Positions 52,963-63,570 of a stretch of 64,000 bases of DNA are shown here, in pieces; positions within the stretch are counted from its first letter, which is position 1, and each line of letters begins with the position of its first letter. The notes beneath the pieces are model-generated. The model was not told the origin of the DNA and ran no database searches. It worked only from the letters and a program-made list of their open reading frames with translations. The position numbers and the translations under genes were made by a program. Source of the stretch: Cricetomys ansorgei (Eukaryota; Chordata; Mammalia; Rodentia; Nesomyidae); assembly GCA_026225945.1 (NCBI GenBank), contig JAMJFZ010001815.1:3101501-3165500 (forward strand), given 5' to 3'.

Positions 52963-53021
52963 GAACCGTTGCTTTTATTTTACTCCAACTGTGGAGACCA
53001 AGATTAAAGAGGAAAAGATGG

Positions 53022-53216
53022 GGGCTGGTGAGTTCAATGAGCAAAGGTACTTGTCACATGGCCTCGCAACCCAAGTGCAATTACTTGAACCCACATGGTA
53101 TAAGAAGATAACTGACTCCCACAAATTGTTCTCTAACTTCCACACACATGCTGTGGCATATCTATCTGAATGTCTTTCTGTCTGTCCAACTCATATATAT
53201 AAATAAATGCAAAAAA
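53022..53216 (+). repeat. B3-type SINE
   Basis: 'gggggctggtgagttcaatgagcaaaggtacttgtcacatggcctcgcaacc ... aagataactgactcccacaaattgttctctaacttccacacacatgctgtggc ... atatataaataaatgcaaaaaa' is a B3. Confidence 0.85.
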
Positions 53217-53254
53217 TTGGGGAAAAAAGGTGATCGATTTTGGGGACTCATTAC

Positions 53255-53530
53255 AATTAGAACTACATCCTTGGGTTCTACATCCATGGATTCAACCAGT
53301 CATAGATGGAAATATTTGAAAAAAATCCTTTGTACTAAATATGTACAGATTTCCCCTGTCATTCCTTTTAAAAATGCAATATGGCATGTGTTTGTACAGT
53401 ATGTGCATCATTTGGTTTAAGTCATCCACAAATGCCTTACAGCATCCAGGAGTGTGAGCATCAGTTCTGTGAATACTATGCTTTATATGAGACAGAGCAT
53501 TTCTGGATGTGGGTATTGGATCCAGATGCT
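53255..53530 (-). repeat. MER2-like DNA transposon, reverse
   Basis: 'ccttgggttctacatccatggattcaaccagtcatagatggaaatatttgaaaaaaat' then 'cagatttcccctgtcattcc ... aatatggcatgtgtttgtacag' then 'gtttaagtcatcca' is the reverse order of MER2. Two-thirds or more is preserved. Confidence 0.75.
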
Positions 53531-54209
53531 TTTGTGACTTTGACTATGACTTTGTGTCTCATGTCTGAAGCTCTTCCATGTGACTCGGGTTTCTTCACGA
53601 GATGGGAATCAATTATTCTTATGGCTGAGAGGTTTTTTCCACTTCCTCAGCTCTCAACAAGAAAAAAAAATCCACATATGTAGCTGTTCTGATGTCACAG
53701 ATTCCAGAAATTCCAGGACCTGGCTAAATCTTGGGCCAAAGAGAATGAGAAGTAGATGAATGATTTAAAAGCAAAGCAGAACTTGTCCTGTGAGCCCTAG
53801 TGAAGGACTCAGCATTCACTCCAAATCCTGGGATATGGAAATTCCTTAAGGTCTGAGTAACTCTGAGTGTTCAATGGAGATGACAAACTGCTGTCAGAGT
53901 TAAGACAAGCTGCTCACTCTCTCAGCAGAACCATGATTAAAGATAAACAGCAGCCTGTACACTGCCACACCTGTGGCTCTAACAGTCTCTAGATGTCCTC
54001 TCAGGGTCACATCCTGCTTCGGACTTTCCAACCTTGCTCATAACTTGCAGGATGTCCACTTCAGGGGGTCATTGTGTTTTGGGAATAGCTATAGTTATAA
54101 AGTGTTATATAGTATTAAAAGGTTGGCACCACAGGGAGATGATTATGTCATGGGACTGACTCTACTCTCCTGAATAAGACTAGCATCTTCATTTTAATTT
54201 AATTTCTTA

Positions 54210-54266
54210 AATGTGGAGAAAACTAGAGAAAGACACCTGATATCAACCTCTGGGCTTCACATGCAT

Positions 54267-54302
<36 letters not shown>
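54210..54302 (+). repeat. Composite-SINE 3' end with (CA)n
   Basis: 'gtggagaaaactagagaaagacacctgatatcaacctctgggcttcacatgcatgtacacac' is the characteristic 3' part of RSINE1-type elements, followed by (CA)n at 54269-54299. Confidence 0.75.
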
Positions 54303-54303
<1 letters not shown>

Positions 54304-54560
54304 TGAGGAGTCTTACCTTCTACAGGTCAAGGGAATGGTCCTTTCCAGACACTAAGTCTGTTGGTTTCTTGATCTTAGACTTCCTAGCTTCTAGACCCAT
54401 GAAACCTGTATTTGCATAGTTTGTAATTACATGGTCAAAGGTGTAGCCTGAACAGACTGATGTATAGATATTGGGCATAAGACTCCAGGTTTATAATAGT
54501 AGTTTTGATTTTAAAAATTGGCAAAAGACATGATTTTATACACTGAAAGAGCCATAATAC

Positions 54561-54566
54561 TTTATT
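54561..54566 (-). terminator. GPR45: Candidate GPR45 poly(A) signal AATAAA
   Basis: TTTATT on the + strand, AATAAA on the - strand, followed on that strand by A/T-rich sequence. It is the first AATAAA or ATTAAA after the stop. Confidence 0.35.
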
Positions 54567-55184
54567 TAAAATATATACAAAATTATTACTTTGAAACATA
54601 TATATTACTATCCAACATATATATCGTATAACACACAATGATGTAAATTTTGGTACCTTCATTCAGTTGTGTGAGTTCCCTTTGTTCAAGGTTCCTGAAA
54701 ATAATTCTCTAAAATACCACTGGAGGGGAGGTGCCTATAGGCTTTCTCCTCCCCCAACAGTGGTCTGGTGATTCTCTTGGGCACCACTGGGCCCTGTGAA
54801 CCTGACCCCTGGAAGCTGAGGCTAACCCTAGCCTTGCTGGGGCACCGGGAGAGGCATAGCCTTGGTGGGACCGACCTTAAACCACATGCCTGCTCTATCT
54901 TCTCTCTTTCCCTCTTGGCTGATGGAGACAGGTCAGTTGTTTTAGTCACAGACCCTCCCCTGGGCTGAGGTTAGTGTAAATCTTGTTCTCTTCACACCCC
55001 ACCTTCACTCCATCACGACTACCACAGGAAGAGAGTGGGGAGGTGGCCTCTGAGTACAACCGGAAGAGAAATAAGAAATGAAGCAGAGAGGAGTTTCTGT
55101 GTTCTTGGGCTGAGTTCTCACACACCTGAGATAAACCAGGCAACCAGTTTTGACTACAGTCCAGCACTTTTTGTCACTACCGTT

Positions 55185-55264
55185 CACACAGTGCTTTATA
55201 TCCAGTAGGCACTTAATAAATGCCCACACAGTGTCTTACATCCAGTAGGCACTTAATAAATGCC
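55185..55264. repeat. 40-bp tandem duplication in an L2/MIR-like tail
   Basis: The unit 'cacacagtgctttatatccagtaggcacttaataaatgcc' appears at 55185-55224 and 55225-55264 with two mismatches. The text (..agtaggcacttaataaatg) is an L2/MIR tail, so an old repeat end has been duplicated. Confidence 0.9.
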
Positions 55265-55359
55265 CATCATATGGATGAATTCATGAATGCAAGGGACCTG
55301 ATGGTTCCAGGCAGAAAGCAGTTTAGAATCGTGGAGACTGAAGTCATGAAGACCTGTTT

Positions 55360-55476
55360 CCTTCTTTGACAAATAGGTAGACTGAGGCTGACAGAAGGAG
55401 CTGAAATGAACAAGATTACTGACTGGTCCCTGATAGAGTCAGATCTGGGATCAGATTTTCTGACTTTCTCCCTCTC
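55360..55476 (-). repeat. MIR SINE, reverse
   Basis: 'tttgacaaataggtagactgaggctgacagaaggagctgaaatgaacaagattactgactggtccctgatagagtcagatctgggatcagattttctgac' follows the reverse MIR. Confidence 0.6.
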
Positions 55477-56655
55477 TTCAGATCTGACTTTGTAAAGTGA
55501 GCTCAATGGACCCACTGCAGTGCCCTGAACTTGCAGCACTCACCTTCCTGTACCAGAAGCTCTTGGTCATAATGGGTGGCCGCGAGCATAGTGGTCAAAC
55601 ATAGGGTGCAAGCAAAACGCCTCCTCTATGTAGCTGCACTCCCAGGACGGGCCTGGGCGAGAGGACTGGACAGCAGCAGTAGACATGAGTGAGGTAGGAG
55701 GAACGGAGATGGATGGGTATAAGCCCAGCTTTGGGGAGGGGGTGTCTGGTCTGTCCCTGCAGCAGTGCCAGTGCTGACATGGACTTGGTGCCTCGCAAGG
55801 CTCTGGGTTGTCCAGAGAAAATGTGTAAACAAAGCCACTGGCTGCTTCTTGTTCTGAGAGCAAGTCACTGCAAACACCTGCTCAATGGACGGATGACATT
55901 GGGTGTGTCCTTAGCACACTGGATAGGAAGAAAACAAACAGGGACTAGGAAGGGACTGGGACAGAGGGGGACTGCCAGGCTAGCCAGATAGTGAGGGGTG
56001 GGCACGTGCCTGAGCTCCAGGTGGACTTCTCATCCCGGTTAAGCTGTCACAAAGCACATTCTAAGCTGTGGGCCACTCACACCCCCAACCTCCCCCTCCA
56101 CATGCCTGCTATACTGGGGACCTCAAGAACTTCCCAATGTGATTTCCATTTCTTCCTAGAAAGGATAATTTGGCACCATCAGAAACACACAGTTGAGCAA
56201 CATGAAGACCTCTGTGCCATACCCAGGCCCTGCAGATACATCTCTGAAGGATACTGGCATCAGAGTGAACAATGGCACCACAATCTGCCACCAAGGGCTT
56301 CTCCTGAGCCTGTGGAGTGGGGGCTGGGATGAATGTGATGTGCTCTTTTGATAGATCCTCCTCCTGCCCCACCCTCAGCCAGCTTTACTCTCTGCTCCTC
56401 TCCCCCACCTCCCTCCCACTTTCCGGCTGACTTCTGCAAGCCCTGGTTCCCATTAGAATTATATGTGGTTCTTCTGAGAGACATAATAATTCATCTTATG
56501 GACATCAGAAAATTGAAAGCCACAGATCACCTGGTAACAAATGAGTACCTTTGTGCTTGTGTAGTCACCACAAAACGCAGACAGCTAAAGGCTAGGGAGC
56601 AGAGTCTGGGCTGGGACGGCTTGGAAAGGTCTGTTGGACAGCTCTGACTTGCTCC

Positions 56656-57777
56656 CTAGACGGCGGATTGGTTTTCATTGCACATGTAGACAGTGCTCGG
56701 CTGGATTTTCCTCTGGATCCGCTCAGGCACTTTGGGGAGGATTTGAAAGGTTTGGGGAAGCAACTCTATGCAGGCCTCACGGAATTTCTTGATCCTCCAG
56801 CAGTAGACGATGGGGTTGAAGACGGACTTGAGGTAACTGAGCCACAGGACGCATGTGCTGGTGGTGTAGAAGGAGGCGCTGTAGTAGAACCGCCTGCTGA
56901 AGGCAGACAGCAGGCTGTAGACGGAGTGAGGCAGCCAGCAGAGTGAAAAGCCCACGAAGAGGATGAGGATGGTGGTGAAGGCCTTAGTTTTGAAGCTCAG
57001 GTCTAGGCTGACCTGCTGCTGCTGCCGCCGGAGCCGTCTCAGGCCAGCCCTGGTCAGCTGTCTGAGGTCCATGCTTTCCGACTGGTTGTGCACGCGGACT
57101 GCGTTCTTCCGCACCGTGTTGAGGATGCACAGGTAGGAGCACAGCATGACGCCGAAGGGTGCGAAGAACACAGCCACCACCAGCGTCACCACATAGGCCC
57201 GTTCGGCCGGGAATTCCGTGTAGCTCAGCACGCACTGCGGGGCTCTGGCCGGCACCTCCATGAACGTCCAGCCGGTGAAGGAGGGTGCAGAGATGCAGAA
57301 AGACAGCACCCAGGAGGCCGCGATGATCACCTTGGCCCTGCGTGGGTTCAGCTTGTCCTGGCGCTGCACGATGATGAGGAAGCGGTCCACACTAATGATG
57401 AGCAGGATGGCCACGCCCTCTAGGACAAAGAACCAATAGAGCGTAGCTGAGAGCCGACAGAAGTGGTCCCCGAAGTGCCAGCGGACAGTGATGAGGGTGA
57501 TGGCGGTGAACGGCATGCAGCACAAGGACAGCATGATGTCGGAGAAGGCTAAGGTGGCCAGCAGCAGGTTGATGGCTGAACGCATGGCCGGCCTCTGATA
57601 CACGATGATGCAGACCACCGTGTTGCCGAGGAATCCGACCACGATCATCAGCAGCATCGTTATTGCCAGAGAGATCCTGAGTGGCGCAGACAGAGGGGTG
57701 GCCCCGGGGTCCGAAGCGTTGCTCGCATTCAGCAGCAGGTGTCCGTAAGTCCCGATGGATGTGCCGTTGCAGGCCAT
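56656..57777 (-). CDS. GPR45: GPR45, orphan class A G protein-coupled receptor (PSP24 family)
   Basis: Single-exon frame of 373 residues. It starts at MACNGTSIG (ATG at 57777-57775, context gcgATGG), as in human (372) and mouse. Visible features: N-glycosylation sequons at N4, N17 and N20; seven hydrophobic segments (about 35-60, 70-95, 104-138, 147-166, 193-220, 265-292, 305-327); GN at 51-52; D80; C107 and C182 for the conserved disulfide; DRF (131-133) in place of DRY; CWLP at 280-283; NPIVY at 321-325. Intracellular loop 3 is basic with a Gln run (residues 252-255). It ends QSAV, which fits a class I PDZ ligand. GPR45 is a plasma-membrane orphan receptor of neurons, closest to GPR63; mouse loss of function has been linked to obesity. 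The frame continues upstream for 39 codons to another ATG, which homologues do not use. Confidence 0.97.
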   Translation of the reverse strand: MACNGTSIGTYGHLLLNASNASDPGATPLSAPLRISLAITMLLMIVVGFLGNTVVCIIVYQRPAMRSAINLLLATLAFSDIMLSLCCMPFTAITLITVRWHFGDHFCRLSATLYWFFVLEGVAILLIISVDRFLIIVQRQDKLNPRRAKVIIAASWVLSFCISAPSFTGWTFMEVPARAPQCVLSYTEFPAERAYVVTLVVAVFFAPFGVMLCSYLCILNTVRKNAVRVHNQSESMDLRQLTRAGLRRLRRQQQQVSLDLSFKTKAFTTILILFVGFSLCWLPHSVYSLLSAFSRRFYYSASFYTTSTCVLWLSYLKSVFNPIVYCWRIKKFREACIELLPQTFQILPKVPERIQRKIQPSTVYMCNENQSAV

Positions 57778-58604
57778 CGCGAAGAGAAACCTGGAACCTG
57801 GACAGAAGTGGCTGCAAGGGCACCCTCCCGCACTCGGGTGGCTTTCATTTTCTGTCTGCTGGCTGCATCTTTTCAATGGATGGCGGAGGATCACCAGTGC
57901 CCTTGGATCGTTGGGAGAAATCTTTCTTTGGAGGTGCTAGCTGGTTTTTCTGTGATTCATCGGTCACACCCTTGTCCTGTCACTGTGGCAGCCATGCATT
58001 TGCCCAGTTCCCTAACAGGACACTAAAACCTAGAGCAAGCAGGAAGAGAGAAAAGGGTCAGATATAGGAAGCCTGGTGGAATGGAGGTTGGTCTGAAATT
58101 GACGGGTACCAATCATCTAACTTATGTGAGGGTTTCATGTTATGCATTCAGCCAACCAATCCAAGGAAACATTCAGAAAACCCCAGTGGAGTCTGAGCAG
58201 AACATATCCAGACTCTGCCTTGTCATTGTTCCCTAAATAATACAACTATTTGCACACCATTTCCATCACAGCCTATCATACATGATCATACATGATCATT
58301 CATGATCTGGAGGGGAGTTAAAGTGTTACATGGGAACATCTTCTTTCTTTACCGGACTTGAGAATGCAGAAGTTAATCTGTAAGGGAGCACTGGGACTGG
58401 TTCCTCGTGAATTCCCAGGGACATGAGAGCAGAGAGAATGACTCATTTATTTCTGACACAGGACAAAGGTTAGAATTTACAAATGTTGAATCTTGTCAAA
58501 CAGCCCAGCTGGCCCTCCTCTGGGCACTTGGAAGCTCTCCCTTGTAGGTACTTTGGAATCAACACTTATGTAGTTTGGTTTGGATTTTATGAAGATCAAC
58601 AAAG

Positions 58605-58720
58605 CCTCCTGCTTTGGAATGCCAGCTTCAAGAGGGCAGGGCTCTCGCCCACTTTATTCTCTGTGTCCCCAGCACCAGGGACAGCACCCAGCTGGGCTGG
58701 CTGGTGATACTTGAATAGTT
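58605..58720 (+). repeat. L2 3' end
   Basis: 'ggaatgccagcttcaagagggcagggctctcgcccactttattctctgtgtccccagcaccagggacagcaccc' is the L2 tail (tagaatgtaagctccatgagggcagggact..tct.ttttgttcactgctgtatccccagcgcc). Confidence 0.75.
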
Positions 58721-58756
58721 TTTGATACTGTCACCACAATACTTATTTATTTCTTG

Positions 58757-58778
58757 TTTTTTTTTTTTTTTTTTTTAG
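58757..58778. repeat. Poly-T tract
   Basis: About 22 T residues following 'cttatttatttcttg'. It may be the reverse A-tail of a lost retroelement. Confidence 0.85.
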
Positions 58779-60204
58779 GAAATTATGGTCTATCCTTTAT
58801 TCAGAAATTAACCAGACCCAAAGTGTATAACCTAAGTCTTAAAACAACAAAAACAACAACCAAAAAACATCACATTCTTGAGGTGCGTGGTACAGGGACA
58901 GGTGTATGTGTTTACATCTCAATCATGCTGGGGAGAACTGTGTACCTGGAAACCATCACCGCCATCAAGGCCATAAGCCTATCACCCCAAAAGTTGGCCT
59001 TCTATCCTCTCGACTGAGATCTACCTTCTGAGAAAAAAAAAATTTAAATGTGTTTTCATTAAAAAAAATTTAAGTATCTTTGTTTAACTTTACTTTGAGA
59101 CAGGTGTAAACTCACACTCACATGGGGTTATAAGAAAACAGTGACCTTGTGTGTATTCTTTGCCTACTTTCTCTGGCAGCGGCATTTTGGATGAATGTAA
59201 AGCTCCGTAAGATTCTACTTAGAAATACTGAGGAGAAGAGAGAATCAGTTCTTTTAAACGGTCTTAATTTTTATTGCTTTTCTTGGAGATGTGTCAGGAC
59301 TGGTGTCCAGGAGTCTGCAGTCAGGTTGTCTACAGTGGGTGAAATGGATCCTCCCTCATGTATCCATTCCCTGGGCACTCTCACTCACTAATCCCATCTG
59401 TGGGACTCTGCTGTCTCGAACACATTAGGCCCAGGTGCAGAGTCATGTCACCACATCTGTGTATAGCACAGTCATATCACCACATCTGGGTGGCAAAGGC
59501 TCTCTGGAAATGGCACTATTCTCATTTAATCCCCAAAGCAAGCCAGTCACAGAGTTACAATGGCTACTTTCCCATGTATGCAGTAGAATCATGTGCACAC
59601 ATTTGTATGTGGAATAGACCCAATAGCAGCATGTTTTGAAGTCCTGCCATGTCCACTGCAGTTGACTGAACCAGGATGATGGCTCCAGGAAGTCTACTCT
59701 AGAGACTGACCATGATACAGCAGACTCCAGGTACTTAGCTGGAAATCTGAACTAGGAGTTTGCAGCAGCTACAGCTGCCACAATAGAGAAATGACAAAGT
59801 AGTATATGGTCAGGCCATACAATGTGCTGTTGGCTCTCTTATTCCCCTCCAGATTCTCTGCCCTCCCCATCCAGTTCTCACCTATGAGGATGGGTCCTAG
59901 TCCTTGGAAAAGTGTGAGAAGTGAGCTCTGTTCTGCCCCTGCTTCTCTCTGCCTGGTTGTGGCTGACCCTTCTGCAAAGCCCTATCTGCTGGAGACAGCT
60001 GTGTCCTACAGCCTGAGCCTCTTCTGTGGTTCTCCATGAGTTTCCTGTCTCCCTACATGCCTCTTTCATCCCCTTATCCAAGCTCACCTTCAATAAGAAA
60101 TTCTATTAGAACTCCTCATGTATGTACTTTCAGTATGGTGCCAAGGGCCATCCGAACAGACCTTACCAGGAAGCAGAAAGTAAGACTGAGCAGATGGTAG
60201 AGGC

Positions 60205-60328
60205 AGAGGCTGTATGTGTGTGTATGTGTGCATGTATGTATGTGCATGTGCGTGTGTGTGTACGTACATGTGTTTGAGTGTGTGTGCACATGTGTGCATG
60301 TGTGTGCATATGCATGTGTATGTGTGTT
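60205..60328. repeat. TG-rich low-complexity tract (tgtatgtgtgcatg)n
   Basis: About 120 bp of alternating TG with TA and CA substitutions, purine-pyrimidine alternating almost throughout. Confidence 0.9.
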
Positions 60329-61867
60329 AAAACAGTCACAGTTCCATATGTACTTTGGTAGTATTTACTCCTTTCCCTGTGTTTAATAGATGCTTTAGCC
60401 TTTGACTTTTATCTGATCTCTTACCTGCATCTTTGCGTTCTCCCTTCAGACAGCCACTTCTAGCAGTTTCCTGCTTGAGTTTGGCTCACACAATGCTGGA
60501 AGACAAACTTGCAAGTCAGTCCTTGACTGACTCGCTTTATACACTATTGGTCTCACCACAGGGTGCCAAGGTTGAGCTTGTTTTTTTACTTACTAACTTC
60601 CTCCTAACGGTTGATGAATTGGTGTTTTGAAGTAATCTGGACAGCATTGTAAATACAAGAAGATAATCAAGTCTCTGCGATAATCCACTGCGAACGGCCA
60701 GGGTCCATTTCATCTCTGCCACAGTTAGAACCTCTTGTCTCTACCCACATTCTCTTGCTCTTTTTACATCTATCTAGCCATCAGCTGTGTTTTTATTTCT
60801 GCCTAGTGAAGGCCACCTGTTTGCCACCTGCAACTCAATCAATCTTCCGTGGTTTTTTTAAATAAGTAAACCTTAAGAATTTAACTCCAAATAAAGCTAT
60901 TTGCATTTTCATGACAATGCCATAGTCTTCAAAATTGTGTGTTTTATCTGCTAGAATCGTATTTTCCTGACTCATTCAACGTTATGATTTACAGGGGCCA
61001 GGAATACAAGGAGTGCGTTCCTAACGTAAAAGTCAAGTAGAGTGTCATTTTCTGTAACTTCTGAAAACTTTGAAACTAAAAGAATTACATATTACAGTTT
61101 ATTTCATATATGGCCCATGGCTGTCACGTACAGATCCTTGTGTTTTCCTTGAGTTTCTTGTCACCTCTTTCTCATCCTGGCAGGTCATGCTTTGGTCTAG
61201 TAATTTTGATTGTGTTTGCTATGCCTCCTTAAGATTTGCCTCTGTTCCATATCTGGGCTCTGTCCACTGGGTCAGTAGCATGGCTACTCAGATTCATTTG
61301 TTCCTAAATCTACTGCTGTCTCTTTTCTGGAAAATGCCTGCACATCACTTGCTAAGAAAAGGGCCCAGGGGAAATCTTTAAGCTAAGAAAGCATTTTAAA
61401 CCTTTGTGTCTCTGGGGATAAAAGTATTTTTGTCTACCTTCTCATGGACAGACACCTCAGCTGACTAGTGAGACAGAAAGAATTTACTAACAGAAATGGC
61501 AGGCTTTGGCCCTTCAGTGGGTGGCATCACCGACGCTAGGTTTAAAATAAATTCTATTGTTTTCCTTTACTTGTGACAAGCGTTTTTTTCTCTTGAAGTT
61601 TTGTTTGTGTGTGGTTTTTTTTTTTTTGTACATCTGAGTCATTTTTTACAATGTGGCTTACTCACTCACTAGGTCATTTAAATCCAAAGGCAAATGCGTG
61701 TCAACTCTGGGAAAATCTCTTCCTTTGTAGGTCGGTACTGACTTCCCACTGATCCTATGGTAGAACACAGACTGGCTGGATGCTAGCCCCATTCTTGGGT
61801 ACTCAATTTTCTTTTCCATTAAAAAAAAAACCCCTTTCTGTTTGTATTCTATGCTCTGTGGGAATTT

Positions 61868-62025
61868 AAAAAACTTTTATGTTTAGTCTTTTAGACTCTC
61901 ATGTAGCCGTGATGGCCTCAAACTCACTGCGCAGCTGCACCTGGCCTCAAACCCTGAACCTCCTACCTCTACCTTCCAAATTCTAGGATTGCAGGCAGGT
62001 GCCATTATGTCCAGGTTGCTTAGCT
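61868..62025 (-). repeat. B1-related SINE, diverged
   Basis: 'ttttatgtttagtcttttagactctcatgtagccgtgatggcctcaaactcactgcgcagctgcacctggcctc ... cctctaccttccaaattctaggattgcaggcaggtgcc' is an old reverse B1. Confidence 0.65.
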
Positions 62026-62679
62026 TTATTTAATTCTGGTTCTCACCATCAGTTTTTAACATCCAAGTGTATCCTTACGTTCTCTGTCAATTGCATTGTT
62101 CTTTATTCTTGTTCATGGCTGTACGTTCTCAAATGCCTCTGAGGCTATGAAAAGTTTAATCGTAGTTTCTCTTCTCTTTTTTTTTTCTGATTTACTTGCG
62201 ATTCCTTTAGAGTCCCTTGACTCACCTTTGTGTTTCTCTGTAAGATTGCCAATAGCTCCCGAATATTGATCATTCTTCGTCTTTGAGGGCTGGGACTCTC
62301 TATGGGTCAGCTCTTGTGGATGGCTGGGTGATGGGAGCCGCTTTCATGGCTGGCTTTGCATCAGGGTAAGAAGACAAGAGGCTAGCCCTGAAACTGGGGT
62401 CAGAAAGTGAGGGCTCCCTTCCCACCACGCACATGGTCAGCTTTCCGTACCAATATGAGGGATAGAATCACTGACGATTTCTCTACATGTAGCTTAAGGG
62501 AGGAAAGGTAAATACCTGCAGTCTACATTTCAGATAAAATGAATGTCTCTTTAAAAAGACAAAATTTGAGCAAGTCTCTGGCTTTTTTTTTTTTTTCAGT
62601 ACAAATGTTGAGTATTTCACACAGTATATAAGGGTAGTACCAACTTCATCAATTCATCTTTGGGAAGTGCCAGTGTGTA

Positions 62680-62875
62680 TAATAGGGACGGTAAGCTCAG
62701 CCCTGAACTGATAAGACTCCTATGAACTGGTGACTTCCTTAATCTCTCTATGCGTTCATTTCCTCATCTGTAAAATGGGGATAACAACCATGCTGTTGGA
62801 GAAGGTTATTGTGAAATGGTCCCAAAGGAAGATGTAGGATTCTGGGCACAGCAAACATTAGCCAGCTCTAAACTA
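62680..62875 (+). repeat. MIR SINE
   Basis: 'gaactggtgacttccttaatctctctatgcgttcatttcctcatctgtaaaatggggataacaaccatgctgttg ... ggttattgtgaaatgg' is a well preserved MIR core. Confidence 0.8.
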
Positions 62876-62973
62876 ATCCCCAGCTCAAGGATGTGAGCCA
62901 AGCTAAATATCCTTAAGGTGGAAGATGCTTTTGAATCATTAACGATCTATCACTCGGTTTGTACTTTTGTGAT

Positions 62974-63305
62974 GGTTAGGGTTAGTTGTCCGTTGGAGAG
63001 GATCTAGAACTACCTTGGGGAATAGGCCCCAGGCACATGCTTTTAGGGATTGTGCAGATCAAGGTTGGCCTCTGAGAACATGTGGGAGGGATTCTCTTGC
63101 TTGAGTTGATTGATGAGGGGGCACTGTACAAGGGTACTGCTTCTTCATAATAGATTTGATGTGGCCGGCTGCTTCAAGCTCTTGCTGCCTTACCTCCGTG
63201 CCACAGTGGACCGTCCCCGTGACCTGTGAGCTGAAATAAACCTTTTCTCATCTGAGCTACTTTTGACATGACATTTTATCACAGCCATAGGAAAAGAAAC
63301 TAAGA
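62974..63305. repeat. Rodent dispersed repeat, LTR/L1-tail type
   Basis: From 'gatggttagggttagttgtccgttggagaggatctagaact' to 'gtgagctgaaataaaccttttctcatctgagctacttttgacatgacattttatcacagcc ... gaaactaag'. It matches a family very common in rodents, in the opposite sense to the copy at 49605. Family name uncertain. Confidence 0.6.
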
Positions 63306-63444
63306 AAAGCTCATATACAAATCATGTAAAAGCGTAATGAAATTAAAAAAGAAACCACTCAGGCATCAGATGAGGAAACGATCTGACTAAATTTTATCTA
63401 GATGGATTTTTTTTACTCTAAGAAATATGTATATAATATTGTCA

Positions 63445-63570
63445 ATAGGTGGGCATGATCATACATGACTGTAATTTGAGCACTCAGAAGGTTGAGTAAG
63501 GCAGGAAGTCATCAGTTCAAGGCTAACCTTGGTTGTATAATGAGACCTTGCCACAGGAAATAAAATGATG
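63445..63570 (+). repeat. B1-related SINE followed by (GAT)n-like tail
   Basis: 'aataggtgggcatgatcatacatgactgtaatttgagcactcagaaggttgagtaaggcagg ... ttcaaggctaaccttggttgtataatgagacc' is an old B1. Its tail has become 'aaaatgatgatgataatgatgataat'. Confidence 0.65.

Larger units (their letters stand above)
42921..54540. other. Intergenic region between TGFBRAP1 and GPR45 3' ends
   Basis: About 11.6 kb between two convergent genes. It holds the SINEs, MER2 fragment, simple repeats and duplications listed separately, and three repeat-poor blocks near 44.6-45.1, 46.0-46.2 and 48.0-48.3 kb. I see no supported gene. The stretches 50000-51390 and 51650-52740 hold nothing I recognise. Confidence 0.7.
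54545..56655 (-). other. GPR45: GPR45 3' UTR (extent uncertain)
   Basis: The first canonical poly(A) hexamer downstream of the GPR45 stop on the - strand is about 2.1 kb away at 54561-54566. The interval is mostly unique sequence with one reverse MIR and one tandem duplication. The true end may be nearer the stop. Confidence 0.35.

Noticed and set aside
57088..57423. Long frames antisense or out of frame to GPR45 (up to 143 codons)
   Set aside because: They are shadows of the GC-rich GPR45 coding sequence.
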